A stretch of 64,000 bases of DNA from Actinosynnema sp040640215 (GTDB taxonomy: Bacteria > Actinomycetota > Actinomycetes > Mycobacteriales > Pseudonocardiaceae): assembly GCF_040640215.1 (NCBI RefSeq), contig NZ_JBFABG010000016.1, positions 1-64,000 of the forward strand. The letters are read 5' to 3'. The notes beneath the pieces were generated by a model. It was given only the letters and a program-made list of their open reading frames with translations, ran no database searches and was not told the origin of the DNA. A program made the translations under genes and the position numbers. Of this stretch, positions 35,363 through 43,787 are shown one piece after another (position 1 is the first letter of the stretch; every line of letters begins with the position of its first letter).

Positions 35363-36550
35363 GTGACCGAAGAAGACTTCATATTGAGCGACCTGAAAGA
35401 GCGTTACGCTTCGCAGCCTAACGAAAAGAATTACGCACGTCTCTATGCAACCGAAGATAAACACCTATCACCGATGTTCACATCTTTCCATCAGCGACTG
35501 AACGACTTGTTCGACTTCATGAACACCAAAACTCGCGTCAACGGCCACTACAATGCCGACCAGAGTCGCGCACTTCTCAACCTCATCGAGGAGCTCGATG
35601 AGGTTCGCGGCGTGCTTCGCCGGATCGGCATGGAATTCAAGCTCGCACCTGACTATGAGAATGCAATCAAGTCATGTAGGGAGTTCTTGAGGGTTTCAGG
35701 GGGAAGTCCAATTCCGGAGGGATTCGAGCTTATCCCTATCGAACGATACGGGCAAATATTTCAACGAGCAGACAACACTGTTCGACTGAAGAAGCGAGAT
35801 CGCACCTATCGACTACAGTTGATAGGTGAAGGTTCGTATGCCGTCGTTCACAAATACTTCGACGAGGAGTACAAAAAATTCTTCGCCATCAAACGAGCAA
35901 AGAAGGGGATCTCGGAGAAGGACTTGAAACGATTCCGGGCCGAGTACGAACTGATGAGAGGGCTGAGTTTTCCTTACATCGTTGAAGCCTACACGTATGA
36001 CGAAGAGAAGAACGCGTACACCATGGAATATTGCGATGGAACCCTAGGGGAATTTATAGCTCGACACAACTCACAACTAAGTTTCGACACTCGCAAGAGA
36101 ATTGCGCTTCAATTTCTTTACGGAGTCAACTACCTACACCTGAGAAGAATTCTTCACCGGGATATCAGCAAGCAAAACATTCTAGTAAAGAAATTTGATT
36201 TCCCTGCCATCACCGTAAAGCTGTCTGACTTCGGTCTTCACAAAGACCCCGCTTCCGATCGGACGTTCACGGGATCTTCGATGAAGGGATCAATACGCGA
36301 CCCCACGTTGGAGAGCTTTAAGGACTTCGATGTGCGCGCAGAGATATACGCCGTCGGCCATATTCTGTCCTTTATATTCTCAGGTCGCGAGAGTTTTGGC
36401 TCGCGCATCGGACAAGTCCAAGAGATAATCGAACGTTGCACGACTTCTCGCCGACAAGAACGCTACGAATCCATGGGCAAAATTATCGCGGAGATCGAAG
36501 TTCTCTCCGCCCCTAATGGCCCGACGCCAACGAAGCCACCCTCATCCTGA
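35363..36550 (+). CDS. Hanks-type Ser/Thr protein kinase
   Basis: 395 residues. The kinase domain spans about 150-380: Gly loop GEGSYAVVHK (155-164), ATP Lys K177 in FAIKRAKK, catalytic HRDISKQNIL (265-274), DFG at 289-291 (SDFGLHK). The usual APE of the activation segment is not clear (GSIRDPTLESF). The first 150 residues are helical with no match. There is no membrane segment or PASTA repeat, so it is soluble, unlike PknB. G+C is clearly lower than its neighbours, a sign of transfer. It converges with a HEPN gene 8 bases away. Soluble kinases of this kind occur in phage defence; that role is inferred. Confidence 0.85.
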   Translation: MTEEDFILSDLKERYASQPNEKNYARLYATEDKHLSPMFTSFHQRLNDLFDFMNTKTRVNGHYNADQSRALLNLIEELDEVRGVLRRIGMEFKLAPDYENAIKSCREFLRVSGGSPIPEGFELIPIERYGQIFQRADNTVRLKKRDRTYRLQLIGEGSYAVVHKYFDEEYKKFFAIKRAKKGISEKDLKRFRAEYELMRGLSFPYIVEAYTYDEEKNAYTMEYCDGTLGEFIARHNSQLSFDTRKRIALQFLYGVNYLHLRRILHRDISKQNILVKKFDFPAITVKLSDFGLHKDPASDRTFTGSSMKGSIRDPTLESFKDFDVRAEIYAVGHILSFIFSGRESFGSRIGQVQEIIERCTTSRRQERYESMGKIIAEIEVLSAPNGPTPTKPPSS

Positions 36551-36558
36551 CACCGACA

Positions 36559-37611
36559 TCAAGCGCCAAAAAATGAAATTGGTGTCATGCTTTCATCCAC
36601 AAAAGCCCAGGGCGTTACCAGTTGGACCCTAAAATCCATAGTTCTCAGGCGTCGTACGGTCTGAGACTCGAAGGAGTCTTCGGGTCCCGATCGACAGTAA
36701 TGCATAGCGCTCTCCAGTGCATCGCCGATAGCGACGGCTATCAAGTCACTATCATCAACGGCCGGAAAAGTCATATTCAAGTGCCCTGGACTGTCCGTCA
36801 AAACATGCATCACAACCTGCCGAGTTAGCGGACTCAAGTCTTTCCATAGTCGCACCAGGTCAAAATTGCCCAATGTGGGATAAAAACCGACACTCCAAAC
36901 AATACCGCTGCTTCCCGAAGGTTGATCAGTTTCGGCCAGAAAATTCGCCCAAGGACGGACGGTATAGCTCAGCCGAACCCCCATATTATATTGACGTTCA
37001 GCATGAGCAATCAGCCCTTTTGCACCGGGAAGATCGTCTCGTCTGAATGCTGAAAAAATCGGATCGTCCTTGCTGACGCCAGCAGGTTCTAGCCAACGGT
37101 TATACGAGGTGATCGCCCGAAAGGCCCCCCTTTCAAGATCTCGAAGGGTCTGTTCGATTTTTCGCAGGTCATCTCTGTGGGGTCGGCGTAGATGGCCAAT
37201 GCGGTTTCGAATACTAAGCAATTCCGCCCTACGGCCCGCCCAGGACTCGCGACCGGGCAAAGAAGTTGAGAACAACTCCCAGTTCTCTTCTATCAACCCG
37301 AGTAGTCTACTGGCATCGAGATATGCCAACGGGTTTTCCCAATCTGGTGACGCCATGTATTCGTACTCATCGTCTCGCTGTTGACGAATCTCGGCTTGGC
37401 TGCCTATGGCATTATTCCAGTTGAGCCCATCCCGTGACCTGATCTCCACGTATGCCAGGTCTCGAAGCCATGTCTCAAGTTGCCACCAGCGCGCGTAGAG
37501 CGCGAGCGCATGCGATGGCATCCCGTTGCTATCCAACACTACCGAAAGCGCAGAGGTCACATCGAGAGGTAACCTGTCCCAGGTGGGAATCGATTCTTCA
37601 TCATCAAACAC
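36559..37611 (-). CDS. Swt1-like HEPN-domain protein
   Basis: 350 residues, minus strand. The HEPN bundle is at about 35-165: YARWWQLETWLRDLAYVEIR, then LLSIRNRIGHLRRPHRDD with R135 and H140 (R-x4-H). The layout resembles Swt1-family HEPN proteins, which are RNases. The C-terminal half has no match (GIVWSVGFYPTLGNFDLVRLW). It shares the low G+C of the kinase gene and converges on it with an 8-base gap, so the two probably travelled together. Start ATG 37611. Likely an abortive-infection effector (inference). Confidence 0.7.
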   Translation of the reverse strand: MFDDEESIPTWDRLPLDVTSALSVVLDSNGMPSHALALYARWWQLETWLRDLAYVEIRSRDGLNWNNAIGSQAEIRQQRDDEYEYMASPDWENPLAYLDASRLLGLIEENWELFSTSLPGRESWAGRRAELLSIRNRIGHLRRPHRDDLRKIEQTLRDLERGAFRAITSYNRWLEPAGVSKDDPIFSAFRRDDLPGAKGLIAHAERQYNMGVRLSYTVRPWANFLAETDQPSGSSGIVWSVGFYPTLGNFDLVRLWKDLSPLTRQVVMHVLTDSPGHLNMTFPAVDDSDLIAVAIGDALESAMHYCRSGPEDSFESQTVRRLRTMDFRVQLVTPWAFVDESMTPISFFGA

Positions 37612-37858
37612 GCACCGAGTATAGCGGATCGTGGCGAACGTCTACCATCGACACACCTACTCGAACAGCACACCATGGAATGGTTCTACCAGCCTATTTT
37701 GCATCAATGCCAAGCTTCCGCATGGGAGCAAGCAAGCTCGGAGGTCACGCTAGGTCGCTCCGTGTCGTGTGCAGGCCGTTCGACGGACGCAACGAAGTCG
37801 CCAAGTTGAGGACAACACATTCGTTCGAGCGAGCGGGGCGGTGGAGATGTGGAGTGCT

Positions 37859-38056
37859 ATGAGCGTCGATGTGGGCGGGATCGTGTTGTTCCTGGTCTGG
37901 TTGATGTTGCCTCCGCTCTACGTCATCGCCCTTGGTCGGCGGTATGTGCGGCAGTGCGTGGAGAGCGCTGCGGCGGCGGTGTGGGCGCGGCAGGAGGTTC
38001 TGGCTGTGCTTGAGGAGCCGTCGTCTGTTGGTCGACATCATCTGGAAGGAACGTGA
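37859..38056 (+). CDS. small single-pass membrane protein
   Basis: 65 residues from ATG 37859 (GGAG 5-6 bases before). One hydrophobic segment, VGGIVLFLVWLMLPPLYVIAL, near the N-terminus, then a charged helix (YVRQCVESAAAAVWARQEVL). It overlaps the next gene by GTGA. The 247 bases before it show no gene. Confidence 0.45.
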   Translation: MSVDVGGIVLFLVWLMLPPLYVIALGRRYVRQCVESAAAAVWARQEVLAVLEEPSSVGRHHLEGT

Positions 38057-38436
38057 TCGACATGGCGACTGTGACGACTTTGGCGGAGTCCGAGGACGGC
38101 GTGGCGGAGGAGCAGGCTGCGGAGGCGCGGCGGGGTGCGGGAGATCTCGGCTCTGAGCCGTACGACCCGGAGATGATGGCCATGGTGATGGCGGCGGCTC
38201 CCAGTTTGTTCGCTGTGGTCGAGTACGAGGTGGCGCACCCGGAGATCGCTCGGGTGATGGGGTTCGGAGTGTCCGCTGACGAGTGGGTGCATGTGGTGTC
38301 GGTGGATGGGAAGGCGTGCGGCACGTTCGAGACGGCCGAGGAAGCGCTCAAGCCCTACGGCAAGTCGGACAAGGTGGCTGCGCGGGTGGTGTGGGTGTCG
38401 CCAGCGCTGGCGCTTCAGAAGATGATCATGAGGTAG
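38053..38436 (+). CDS. small conserved-looking protein of unknown function
   Basis: 127 residues. Acidic N-terminus, then MVMAAAPSLFAVVEYEVAHP and GFGVSADEWVHVVSVDGKAC, ending in ARVVWVSPALALQKMIMR. No domain recognised. GTG 38053 overlaps the previous stop; ATG 38062 is an alternative. A strong terminator follows, so the pair forms a short operon. Confidence 0.55.
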   Translation: MIDMATVTTLAESEDGVAEEQAAEARRGAGDLGSEPYDPEMMAMVMAAAPSLFAVVEYEVAHPEIARVMGFGVSADEWVHVVSVDGKACGTFETAEEALKPYGKSDKVAARVVWVSPALALQKMIMR

Positions 38437-38470
38437 AGCCTGCTTCCCCTGGGAAGTGAGTGGGACGGGA

Positions 38471-38517
38471 CGGCTGTGGGCGGCGCATCTTCGGATGTGC
38501 CGCCCACAGCCGTTTTT
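38471..38517 (+). terminator. intrinsic terminator with UUCG loop
   Basis: 19-bp stem (38471-38489 with 38494-38512, one G-T pair), loop TTCG, then TTTTT at 38513-38517. It lies 35 bases after the stop at 38436. A textbook rho-independent terminator. The rest of the 38,437-38,765 gap has no gene but carries the operator-like palindrome near 38,730. Confidence 0.85.
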
Positions 38518-38701
38518 GTGCCTGTTGGGACGGGGTTGGGGAAGGTGTCCCAGTGTCCCGTGGCGGTGTTTGAGCGGGTCAGAGGCGTAGTTCGGGGTGT
38601 CCCATGGTGGTGGGTGGCGGGACGGGTGGGACGGCCGTTGGGACGGCTGGTTGATCTTCTGCGGGTGGGGCTTGGAATCAACCGCGCGTTGGCGTGTCAG
38701 A

Positions 38702-38750
38702 CTGAAATCAAGACACAGTCAGCGCTTGATCAGCTCTGATCATCGTTCGG
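38702..38750 (+). promoter_or_regulatory. operator-like repeats before the regulator at 38772
   Basis: CTGAAATCA at 38702-38710 and an inverted pair TGATCA-GCTC-TGATCA at about 38728-38743. The same 9-mer occurs twice in the divergent promoter at 42878-42907, so one regulator may bind both places. Confidence 0.35.
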
Positions 38751-38771
38751 ACGTGATGGGAGGGCGTGGCT

Positions 38772-40343
38772 ATGCGGACGCCTCGCACGGTGCTTGAGGA
38801 GAAGATTCGCGAGCGGCGGATGACGTTGGAGGAGTTCGCCGAGTACGCGGAGACGTTCGCGCGTGAGCGTGGCGAGCCTGGCACGCTGGGGCTCCGGCAC
38901 CTCCAGCGCCTGGCGGCCGGGCGGAAGTCTTCCGGGGAGCCGTTGGGGCCAGTTCGGGCGGTCACGGCTCGGCTGTTGGAGAGCATCTTTCAGGTCAGCA
39001 TTGAGGAGCTGCTGGCCGTGCCCGCGCCGGATGACAGTCTCGTTCGGATTGCGACTGCTGAACCGCCTGTGCGCGCTGACGTCGAGTTCGCTGCGGCGCT
39101 TGACTGGTTGGACGATCGGGCTGGGTGGCCTGCGGGCACGAGTAGTACCAAGGTCCGATCTGGACTCTCCGGGTTGCGGCCTGGGGCCTTGTTTGATCGG
39201 CGGGCGGCGCGGACCAAGGTTGGGCGTCGGCAACTCGTGCGGGCACTAGCCCACTACTACCGGGGTGGGGTGGATGGGTACGGCATGTACCGCGCGGCTT
39301 TCGGCGGTCGGGTGCTTGAGACCACCATGTTCGGGGTTGCGGACTGGTGGACTGCTGTTCGACCGTTGGCGGATGGTAGTGAGCGGCTGAAGTTGTTGCA
39401 GGACAACGGGATTGCGCTGCCCGTATTGGATGGGGCGATGGCGGGTGCTGCGGCTTCGAAGCTTGCCGAGTCGGCGGCGCTTGGGGTGCGGGTGGCGAAC
39501 CTTCCGCTGTACCGGCTGTTGGGGATTGAGCGAGGTAACCCGCTTGAGGGCACGGTGGGGGTGGTGCCGTTCGTTGAGTATGCGTTGACGGCTGATCTGT
39601 TGGAGAGCGAGCTGGTAGACGCCGTGAGTCAGCGGCGGGGCGGGTTGCCGCTGCGGGATGAGTACCTGCCGGATCTGGGGGCGGTGCTCGACTTGCCGGC
39701 GCGGACGTGTGCGGGTGGGGTGCTGGCGCTGTGTGCCATCGCGCGGCCCCGTGACCGGTTCCGGGGTGAGCCGGACTATGCGTTGCTGGTGCAGGAGCGA
39801 TCTGGGCATGTGCTCAACACGGCTGGGCGGCTTGCGGTCATCCCCAAGGGTTTTCACCAGCCGCTTAACGACCTTCGTGGAGACGTGGCGGTCAGCGCGA
39901 CGTTGCTTCGTGAGCTGGAAGAGGAGCTGTTTGGGCGCGCGGAGTTGGATACGACGACCGGGGAGATTCGCGCGGCCTCGCCAATGCATCCGGGGCGGTG
40001 GTCGGAACCGATGCGGTGGCTTGCTGCGGAGCCTGGGCGGATGCGGTTGGAGTGCACTGGGTTCGGGTTCAACCTGGTCAGCGGAAATTATGAATATGCC
40101 AGCTTGATCGTCATCGAGGATGAGGAGTTTTGGCCACGGTTTGGTGGGCAGGTGGAAGCTAACTGGGAAGCGGCTGGGTTGCAGCTCTATTCGAGTCTTG
40201 ACGGTGAGCTGATCAGTGATTTGGTAGCGCGGGAGTCCTGGAGCAACGAAGGGTTGTTTGCGTTGCTCCAAGGACTTCGGCGGCTTCGGGAGATCGGCGG
40301 CGGGCGGGTTGATCTGCCTGCCGTTGAGCTGTCAGGTTTGTGA
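38772..40343 (+). CDS. regulator-like protein with Nudix-like box, paralogue A
   Basis: 523 residues from ATG 38772 (GGGAGG 8 bases before). N-terminus KIRERRMTLEEFAEYAETFA is HTH-like. Then a long domain shared with the protein at 40679 (ALDWLDDRAGW, VANLPLYRLLGIE, GFHQPLNDLRGD). A partial Nudix box, LLRELEEELFGR, lies near 385, with one extra residue before the Gly. The pSAM2 immunity factor Pif is also a Nudix protein on an ICE, so an immunity or regulatory role is possible; that link is inference. It overlaps the convergent cupin gene by 12 bases. Confidence 0.6.
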   Translation: MRTPRTVLEEKIRERRMTLEEFAEYAETFARERGEPGTLGLRHLQRLAAGRKSSGEPLGPVRAVTARLLESIFQVSIEELLAVPAPDDSLVRIATAEPPVRADVEFAAALDWLDDRAGWPAGTSSTKVRSGLSGLRPGALFDRRAARTKVGRRQLVRALAHYYRGGVDGYGMYRAAFGGRVLETTMFGVADWWTAVRPLADGSERLKLLQDNGIALPVLDGAMAGAAASKLAESAALGVRVANLPLYRLLGIERGNPLEGTVGVVPFVEYALTADLLESELVDAVSQRRGGLPLRDEYLPDLGAVLDLPARTCAGGVLALCAIARPRDRFRGEPDYALLVQERSGHVLNTAGRLAVIPKGFHQPLNDLRGDVAVSATLLRELEEELFGRAELDTTTGEIRAASPMHPGRWSEPMRWLAAEPGRMRLECTGFGFNLVSGNYEYASLIVIEDEEFWPRFGGQVEANWEAAGLQLYSSLDGELISDLVARESWSNEGLFALLQGLRRLREIGGGRVDLPAVELSGL

Positions 40344-40682
40344 CGGCCAGCGGACCGTGAGAACGGTGGAGTCGGCTACGGCTTCCCATGAGTGATCGAT
40401 GCCCGGTCCCCACATGATGTAGTCGCCTGGGCGGGTCATGGTGGAGTTGCCTTCGGTGGTCTCCACGCGGAAGTGGCCGTTTACCAGGAAGACTAGAGTT
40501 GTGCGCTGGTCGTCGGAGGTCCAGTCAGTGCGCTTGTCGCCTGCGGGGTGGTTCGCCCATTTGACCTCTACGTCCTTCTGGGAACGGACGCCCTTGGATG
40601 AGTCGATGAAGTGGCCTACCAGCCATCCACGGGTGGCCTCGCCGTCTTCGTTGGCGTTTCCGGCTTGCCAGTTGGCGGTCAC
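40332..40682 (-). CDS. small cupin-fold protein
   Basis: 116 residues from GTG 40682, which overlaps the previous stop (GTGA) and has GGGAG upstream. RTTLVFLVNGHFRVETTEGN, then RPGDYIMWGPGIDHSWEAV is a cupin double strand pattern (G-x-F-x-V, P-G-D, H). A signal-linked or ligand-binding role is possible. Translationally coupled to paralogue B. Confidence 0.6.
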   Translation of the reverse strand: MTANWQAGNANEDGEATRGWLVGHFIDSSKGVRSQKDVEVKWANHPAGDKRTDWTSDDQRTTLVFLVNGHFRVETTEGNSTMTRPGDYIMWGPGIDHSWEAVADSTVLTVRWPSQT

Positions 40683-42247
40683 TTTAGCTCCCATTCGATC
40701 GCGGGCAGGTTGACGCGGGTTCCGCCTAGTTCGCGTAGGCGTCGGAGACCTTGCAGGAGCGCGAAGAGTCCTTCGTTGCTCCACGCTACATCGTTGGCGA
40801 GTTCTTCCAACTGTTCATGGTCGAGGCTGGAATACTGGCGCAGCCTTGCGGACTCCCAGTTGGCTTGGACTTGACCACCGAAGCGGGTCCAGAATTCATC
40901 ATCGTCGATGACGATAAGGCTGGCGAATTCGTAGTTTCCGCTCACCAGGTTGAGGCCGAAAGCTGTGCACTCCATGCGTAGGCGACCGGGTTCGGCGGTG
41001 AGCCAGCGCATCGGGTCGGACATGCGGCTGGGGTGCATGGGGTCCGCGTGGCGCTGCTCCCCCACCGTGTGGTCGATGTCTTCGCGGCCGAACAGTTCTT
41101 CTTCCATCTCACGGCGCAGGGTCGCGCCGACCTGGGCGTCGGCTCGGTAGTCCGTGAGGGGCTGGTGGAAGCCCTTGGGGATGACGGCCAGGCGGCGCGC
41201 AGCGTTGATGACGTGGCCTGAGCGTTCCTGCACCAAGAGGAGGTAGTCCGGACCTCCACGGAACGGGTCGGCTGGGCGCGCGATGGCCGTTAGGGCGAGG
41301 GTGCCGCCGGCGCACATGCGGTCGGAGAGGTCGAGTGCTGCGGAGAGGTTCGGGAGGTAGGCGTCTCGGAGTGGGAGGGCTCCGGGGGTCGTTGGGGTGT
41401 TGGTGGTGAGGGCGTCGACCAGCTCGCCTTCGAGCAGGTCCATCGTCACCACGTACCCCACAAAGCTCGTCACGCCTACGGAACCGGTGATCGCGCCCTT
41501 GCGCGCGTCCACGTCGAGCAGCCGGAACAGCGGCAGGTTGACCATCCGGTTTCCCAGCGCCAGCGCTTCGGCCAACCGCTGGGCTGCGCGCCCGGCGGTC
41601 TCCTCATCCATCGCTAGATCATCGTCCGGGGTTACGCCGGAGAGCTTGAGCCGATCGTGAGCTGGGAGGAGTGGGCAGGCCAGGTTCAGCCAGTCAGGGT
41701 GAGTGAGGACTGTGGTGGTGGCTTGGGTGTCGCCGAGGGTGGCTGTGTAGCGGCCGTGGCCGGTTGTTGCTGTGCCGTAGTAGGTGGTGAGCGCGCGGGC
41801 CGTGTCGCGTTGGTTGACGCGGCTGCGGCGGACGCCTCGGTCTTGGAGTGCGCGGACGTCGAGGCGAACGAGACGTTCGGCGACGTGGCGGCGGGCCGTG
41901 CCTGGCTCCCAGCCGGCGTGCTCGTCGAGCCAGTCGAGAGCGGCGACGATCGTTGGGTCTGCGCTCAGGCGTACTTCGGCGTCTTGGGCTGCGCCTTCGG
42001 GCAGGTCGAGGGGTTCGTCATCGGTGAGAGCGGCGAACCGGGCTTTCGCTGCCGGAGCGGCCCTGTCCAAGGCCGTGTCCAGTAGTTGCTGCGCGTCCGG
42101 CTTCGGGCGGGTGTCCGGCTTCTGGTGCCAGAACCCGACGGTCCTTGGTGATACGCCGAGGTGTTCGGCGAACGCTTCCTGACTCAGCCGGAGGGCGGCT
42201 TGAAGCACGCTCGCTGTCCGACCGGTCCAGACTTCGTTCAAGCCCAT
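40679..42247 (-). CDS. XRE-type regulator with Nudix-like box, paralogue B
   Basis: 522 residues from ATG 42247, minus strand. A clear helix-turn-helix, LRLSQEAFAEHLGVSPRTVG, opens it. The rest aligns with the protein at 38772: ALDWLDEHAGW, MVNLPLFRLLDVD, GFHQPLTDYRAD, Nudix-like RREMEEELFGRED, WSNEGLFALLQGLRRLRELG. The two genes converge on the cupin gene. An upstream extension to 42373 in the same frame is not supported. Confidence 0.65.
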   Translation of the reverse strand: MGLNEVWTGRTASVLQAALRLSQEAFAEHLGVSPRTVGFWHQKPDTRPKPDAQQLLDTALDRAAPAAKARFAALTDDEPLDLPEGAAQDAEVRLSADPTIVAALDWLDEHAGWEPGTARRHVAERLVRLDVRALQDRGVRRSRVNQRDTARALTTYYGTATTGHGRYTATLGDTQATTTVLTHPDWLNLACPLLPAHDRLKLSGVTPDDDLAMDEETAGRAAQRLAEALALGNRMVNLPLFRLLDVDARKGAITGSVGVTSFVGYVVTMDLLEGELVDALTTNTPTTPGALPLRDAYLPNLSAALDLSDRMCAGGTLALTAIARPADPFRGGPDYLLLVQERSGHVINAARRLAVIPKGFHQPLTDYRADAQVGATLRREMEEELFGREDIDHTVGEQRHADPMHPSRMSDPMRWLTAEPGRLRMECTAFGLNLVSGNYEFASLIVIDDDEFWTRFGGQVQANWESARLRQYSSLDHEQLEELANDVAWSNEGLFALLQGLRRLRELGGTRVNLPAIEWELK

Positions 42248-42396
42248 CTCGGCGCTACTCCCCCGATGCGTTTTGCGGTGAACCTGCGGTGGTCTTGCAG
42301 GAGTTTTGCTGTGGTGTTGCATGGGAAGCGAGGCGTTTTCGCAGTGGAATTGACCCCATGGAAAACACCTCATCCCACCAGCGGCGACGCACCGGG

Positions 42397-42780
42397 CTAT
42401 CGGCGTTCTCGGACGTGTTCGATGACCGTGGCCAGGTCCGTTTTAAGATCGTCGAGGCGTTCGGTGATCTCCGCGAGGCGCTGTTCGACACTGTCCAAAC
42501 GGGACCACAGGGTGTCGGTCGGGTTGGCTACCGGTTCACCCGCCTCGGGTGGCCTTCGGTTGTGCAGCACGGCATCGAGGTGTTGCGGGTGCCAACCGAG
42601 GGTTGTCGACAGGGACTCAAGCGTGCGCGGACTGCGGCGACGCTCGACGGTGTGGTGTTGCACCTCGCGGACGATCGCTTGGGAGACGTGCGAGCGCTCC
42701 GCAAGCTCCCGTTGACGCCATCCCAGTTCGTTGACTCGCTGGTTGATGGCCTTGGCGACTGCCGCCCAGTCTTCCGACAC
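42397..42780 (-). CDS. XRE-family repressor with coiled-coil tail
   Basis: 127 residues from GTG 42780, with GGAGG 6 bases before. HTH: LGWRQRELAERSHVSQAIVR. The C-terminus RLDSVEQRLAEITERLDDLK is a coiled coil for dimerisation. It is transcribed away from the transfer operon, and repeats in between suit an operator, so it is the likely KorSA-like repressor of the element. Confidence 0.7.
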   Translation of the reverse strand: MSEDWAAVAKAINQRVNELGWRQRELAERSHVSQAIVREVQHHTVERRRSPRTLESLSTTLGWHPQHLDAVLHNRRPPEAGEPVANPTDTLWSRLDSVEQRLAEITERLDDLKTDLATVIEHVRERR

Positions 42781-42877
42781 GTATTCCTCCGCGCTCCGCC
42801 TCGGCGCTGAGATTAGCCAACTTCGGCTGTTGCGTCGTGCGTACACGCAACGCCTGATCAAACGCACCTCGCGGTGC

Positions 42878-42907
42878 GCTGAAATCAGCATTTACTAGCT
42901 GAAATCA
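42878..42907. promoter_or_regulatory. operator-like direct repeats in the divergent promoter
   Basis: GCTGAAATCA occurs at 42878-42887 and 42898-42907, two helical turns apart. The first lies in the gapped palindrome GCTGA-AA-TCAGC. Between the XRE repressor and the transfer operon. Confidence 0.4.
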
Positions 42908-42937
42908 TCAGATTTGCTTACTTGAAGGGCTTTTCTT

Positions 42938-43132
42938 ATGCGGACTTCTCTGTCTTCTTCCGGCTACACCGTTCGGCGGGTTGCGTGGCTGCTGGGCGTG
43001 AAGCCGTCCGTTGTCCACCGGGCCGTCCGGGTCGGGACGCTGCCGGTGGTGTGGCGTCACGGGCGGTGTGTGGTTCCGGCCGGTGTGGTGGTTCGGCTGC
43101 TCGGTGAGTCCTGCGGTGGGAGTACGCCGTGA
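42938..43132 (+). CDS. small HTH protein, possible excisionase
   Basis: 64 residues. YTVRRVAWLLGVKPSVVHRA followed by VGTLPVVWRHGRCVVP is the winged HTH of MerR/Xis-like (helix_turn_helix_17) proteins. Size and place, first in the transfer operon, suit an excisionase or activator. Its TGA overlaps the next GTG. Confidence 0.6.
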   Translation: MRTSLSSSGYTVRRVAWLLGVKPSVVHRAVRVGTLPVVWRHGRCVVPAGVVVRLLGESCGGSTP

Positions 43133-43458
43133 ACCTGGTCTGGATCGCTTGGGAGCTTGATCGGCTGCGGTGGGTGCCCACGGGCGTGCTCGCTGACGTG
43201 GTCTCGCGGGATGGCCTGTGCATGGGGGCGTTCACGGAGGTGCCGCCGTGGGCCGATGAGGAGATGACCGATCGGGAGCTGGCCGCGCGGATGTGTGCGG
43301 GGTGCCCGGTCCGGGACGAGTGCTTGGAACTGGAGTTGCGGACGGGTGGCGAGGACACCGTGGGGGTGTGGGGTGCGCTGGCCGCCGACGATCGGCGGAA
43401 GTTGTACGCGCACTGGCTCCGGCGCGGTGAACGTGCCGAGAGGGGGCCGTGTTCATGA
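43129..43458 (+). CDS. WhiB-like iron-sulfur protein
   Basis: 109 residues. Four Cys: GLCMGAF, then RMCAGCPVRDECLEL (C-x2-C-x5-C), the WhiB cluster ligands, then GVWGAL, the G-[IV]-W-G turn, and basic DDRRKLYAHWLRR. WhiB-like proteins control transcription with sigma factors; phage and plasmid copies are common. Coupled to both neighbours. Confidence 0.85.
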   Translation: MNLVWIAWELDRLRWVPTGVLADVVSRDGLCMGAFTEVPPWADEEMTDRELAARMCAGCPVRDECLELELRTGGEDTVGVWGALAADDRRKLYAHWLRRGERAERGPCS

Positions 43459-43787
43459 ACGGTCTTGTTCTCACGCCTGTGCAGGTGGTGGCTGGGCTTG
43501 GCGTGGTCCTGGTGCTGCTGGTGGTGTGGCGGGCGGGTGCTCGTCGGGCCAAGCCGACGGCTCGGGCCGCTCAGGGTGGGGTTCGGCTGGTGTCGTTGGC
43601 CGGGCGGGTCGTGTGCAACGCGGCGTTGATCGTGGTTGTTCAGTGGGTGGTCTTGACCCATCGTGGGGGTGGGTGGCTGCTGGTGGCCGTGCTTGTGGTG
43701 CCGGCGCTGTTCGCGTCCTACACGTTGACGCGGGCGTTGATGGTGACCACCTACGAACCTCGGCGTCGGCGGGGTGAGCGGCGATGA
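43455..43787 (+). CDS. small membrane protein of the transfer operon
   Basis: 110 residues from ATG 43455 (ATGA overlap). Hydrophobic segments at about 8-25 (VVAGLGVVLVLLVVWRA), 50-65 (CNAALIVVVQWVVL) and 72-92 (WLLVAVLVVPALFASYTL). Basic tail. By position a Spd-type spread protein. Confidence 0.6.
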   Translation: MNGLVLTPVQVVAGLGVVLVLLVVWRAGARRAKPTARAAQGGVRLVSLAGRVVCNAALIVVVQWVVLTHRGGGWLLVAVLVVPALFASYTLTRALMVTTYEPRRRRGERR

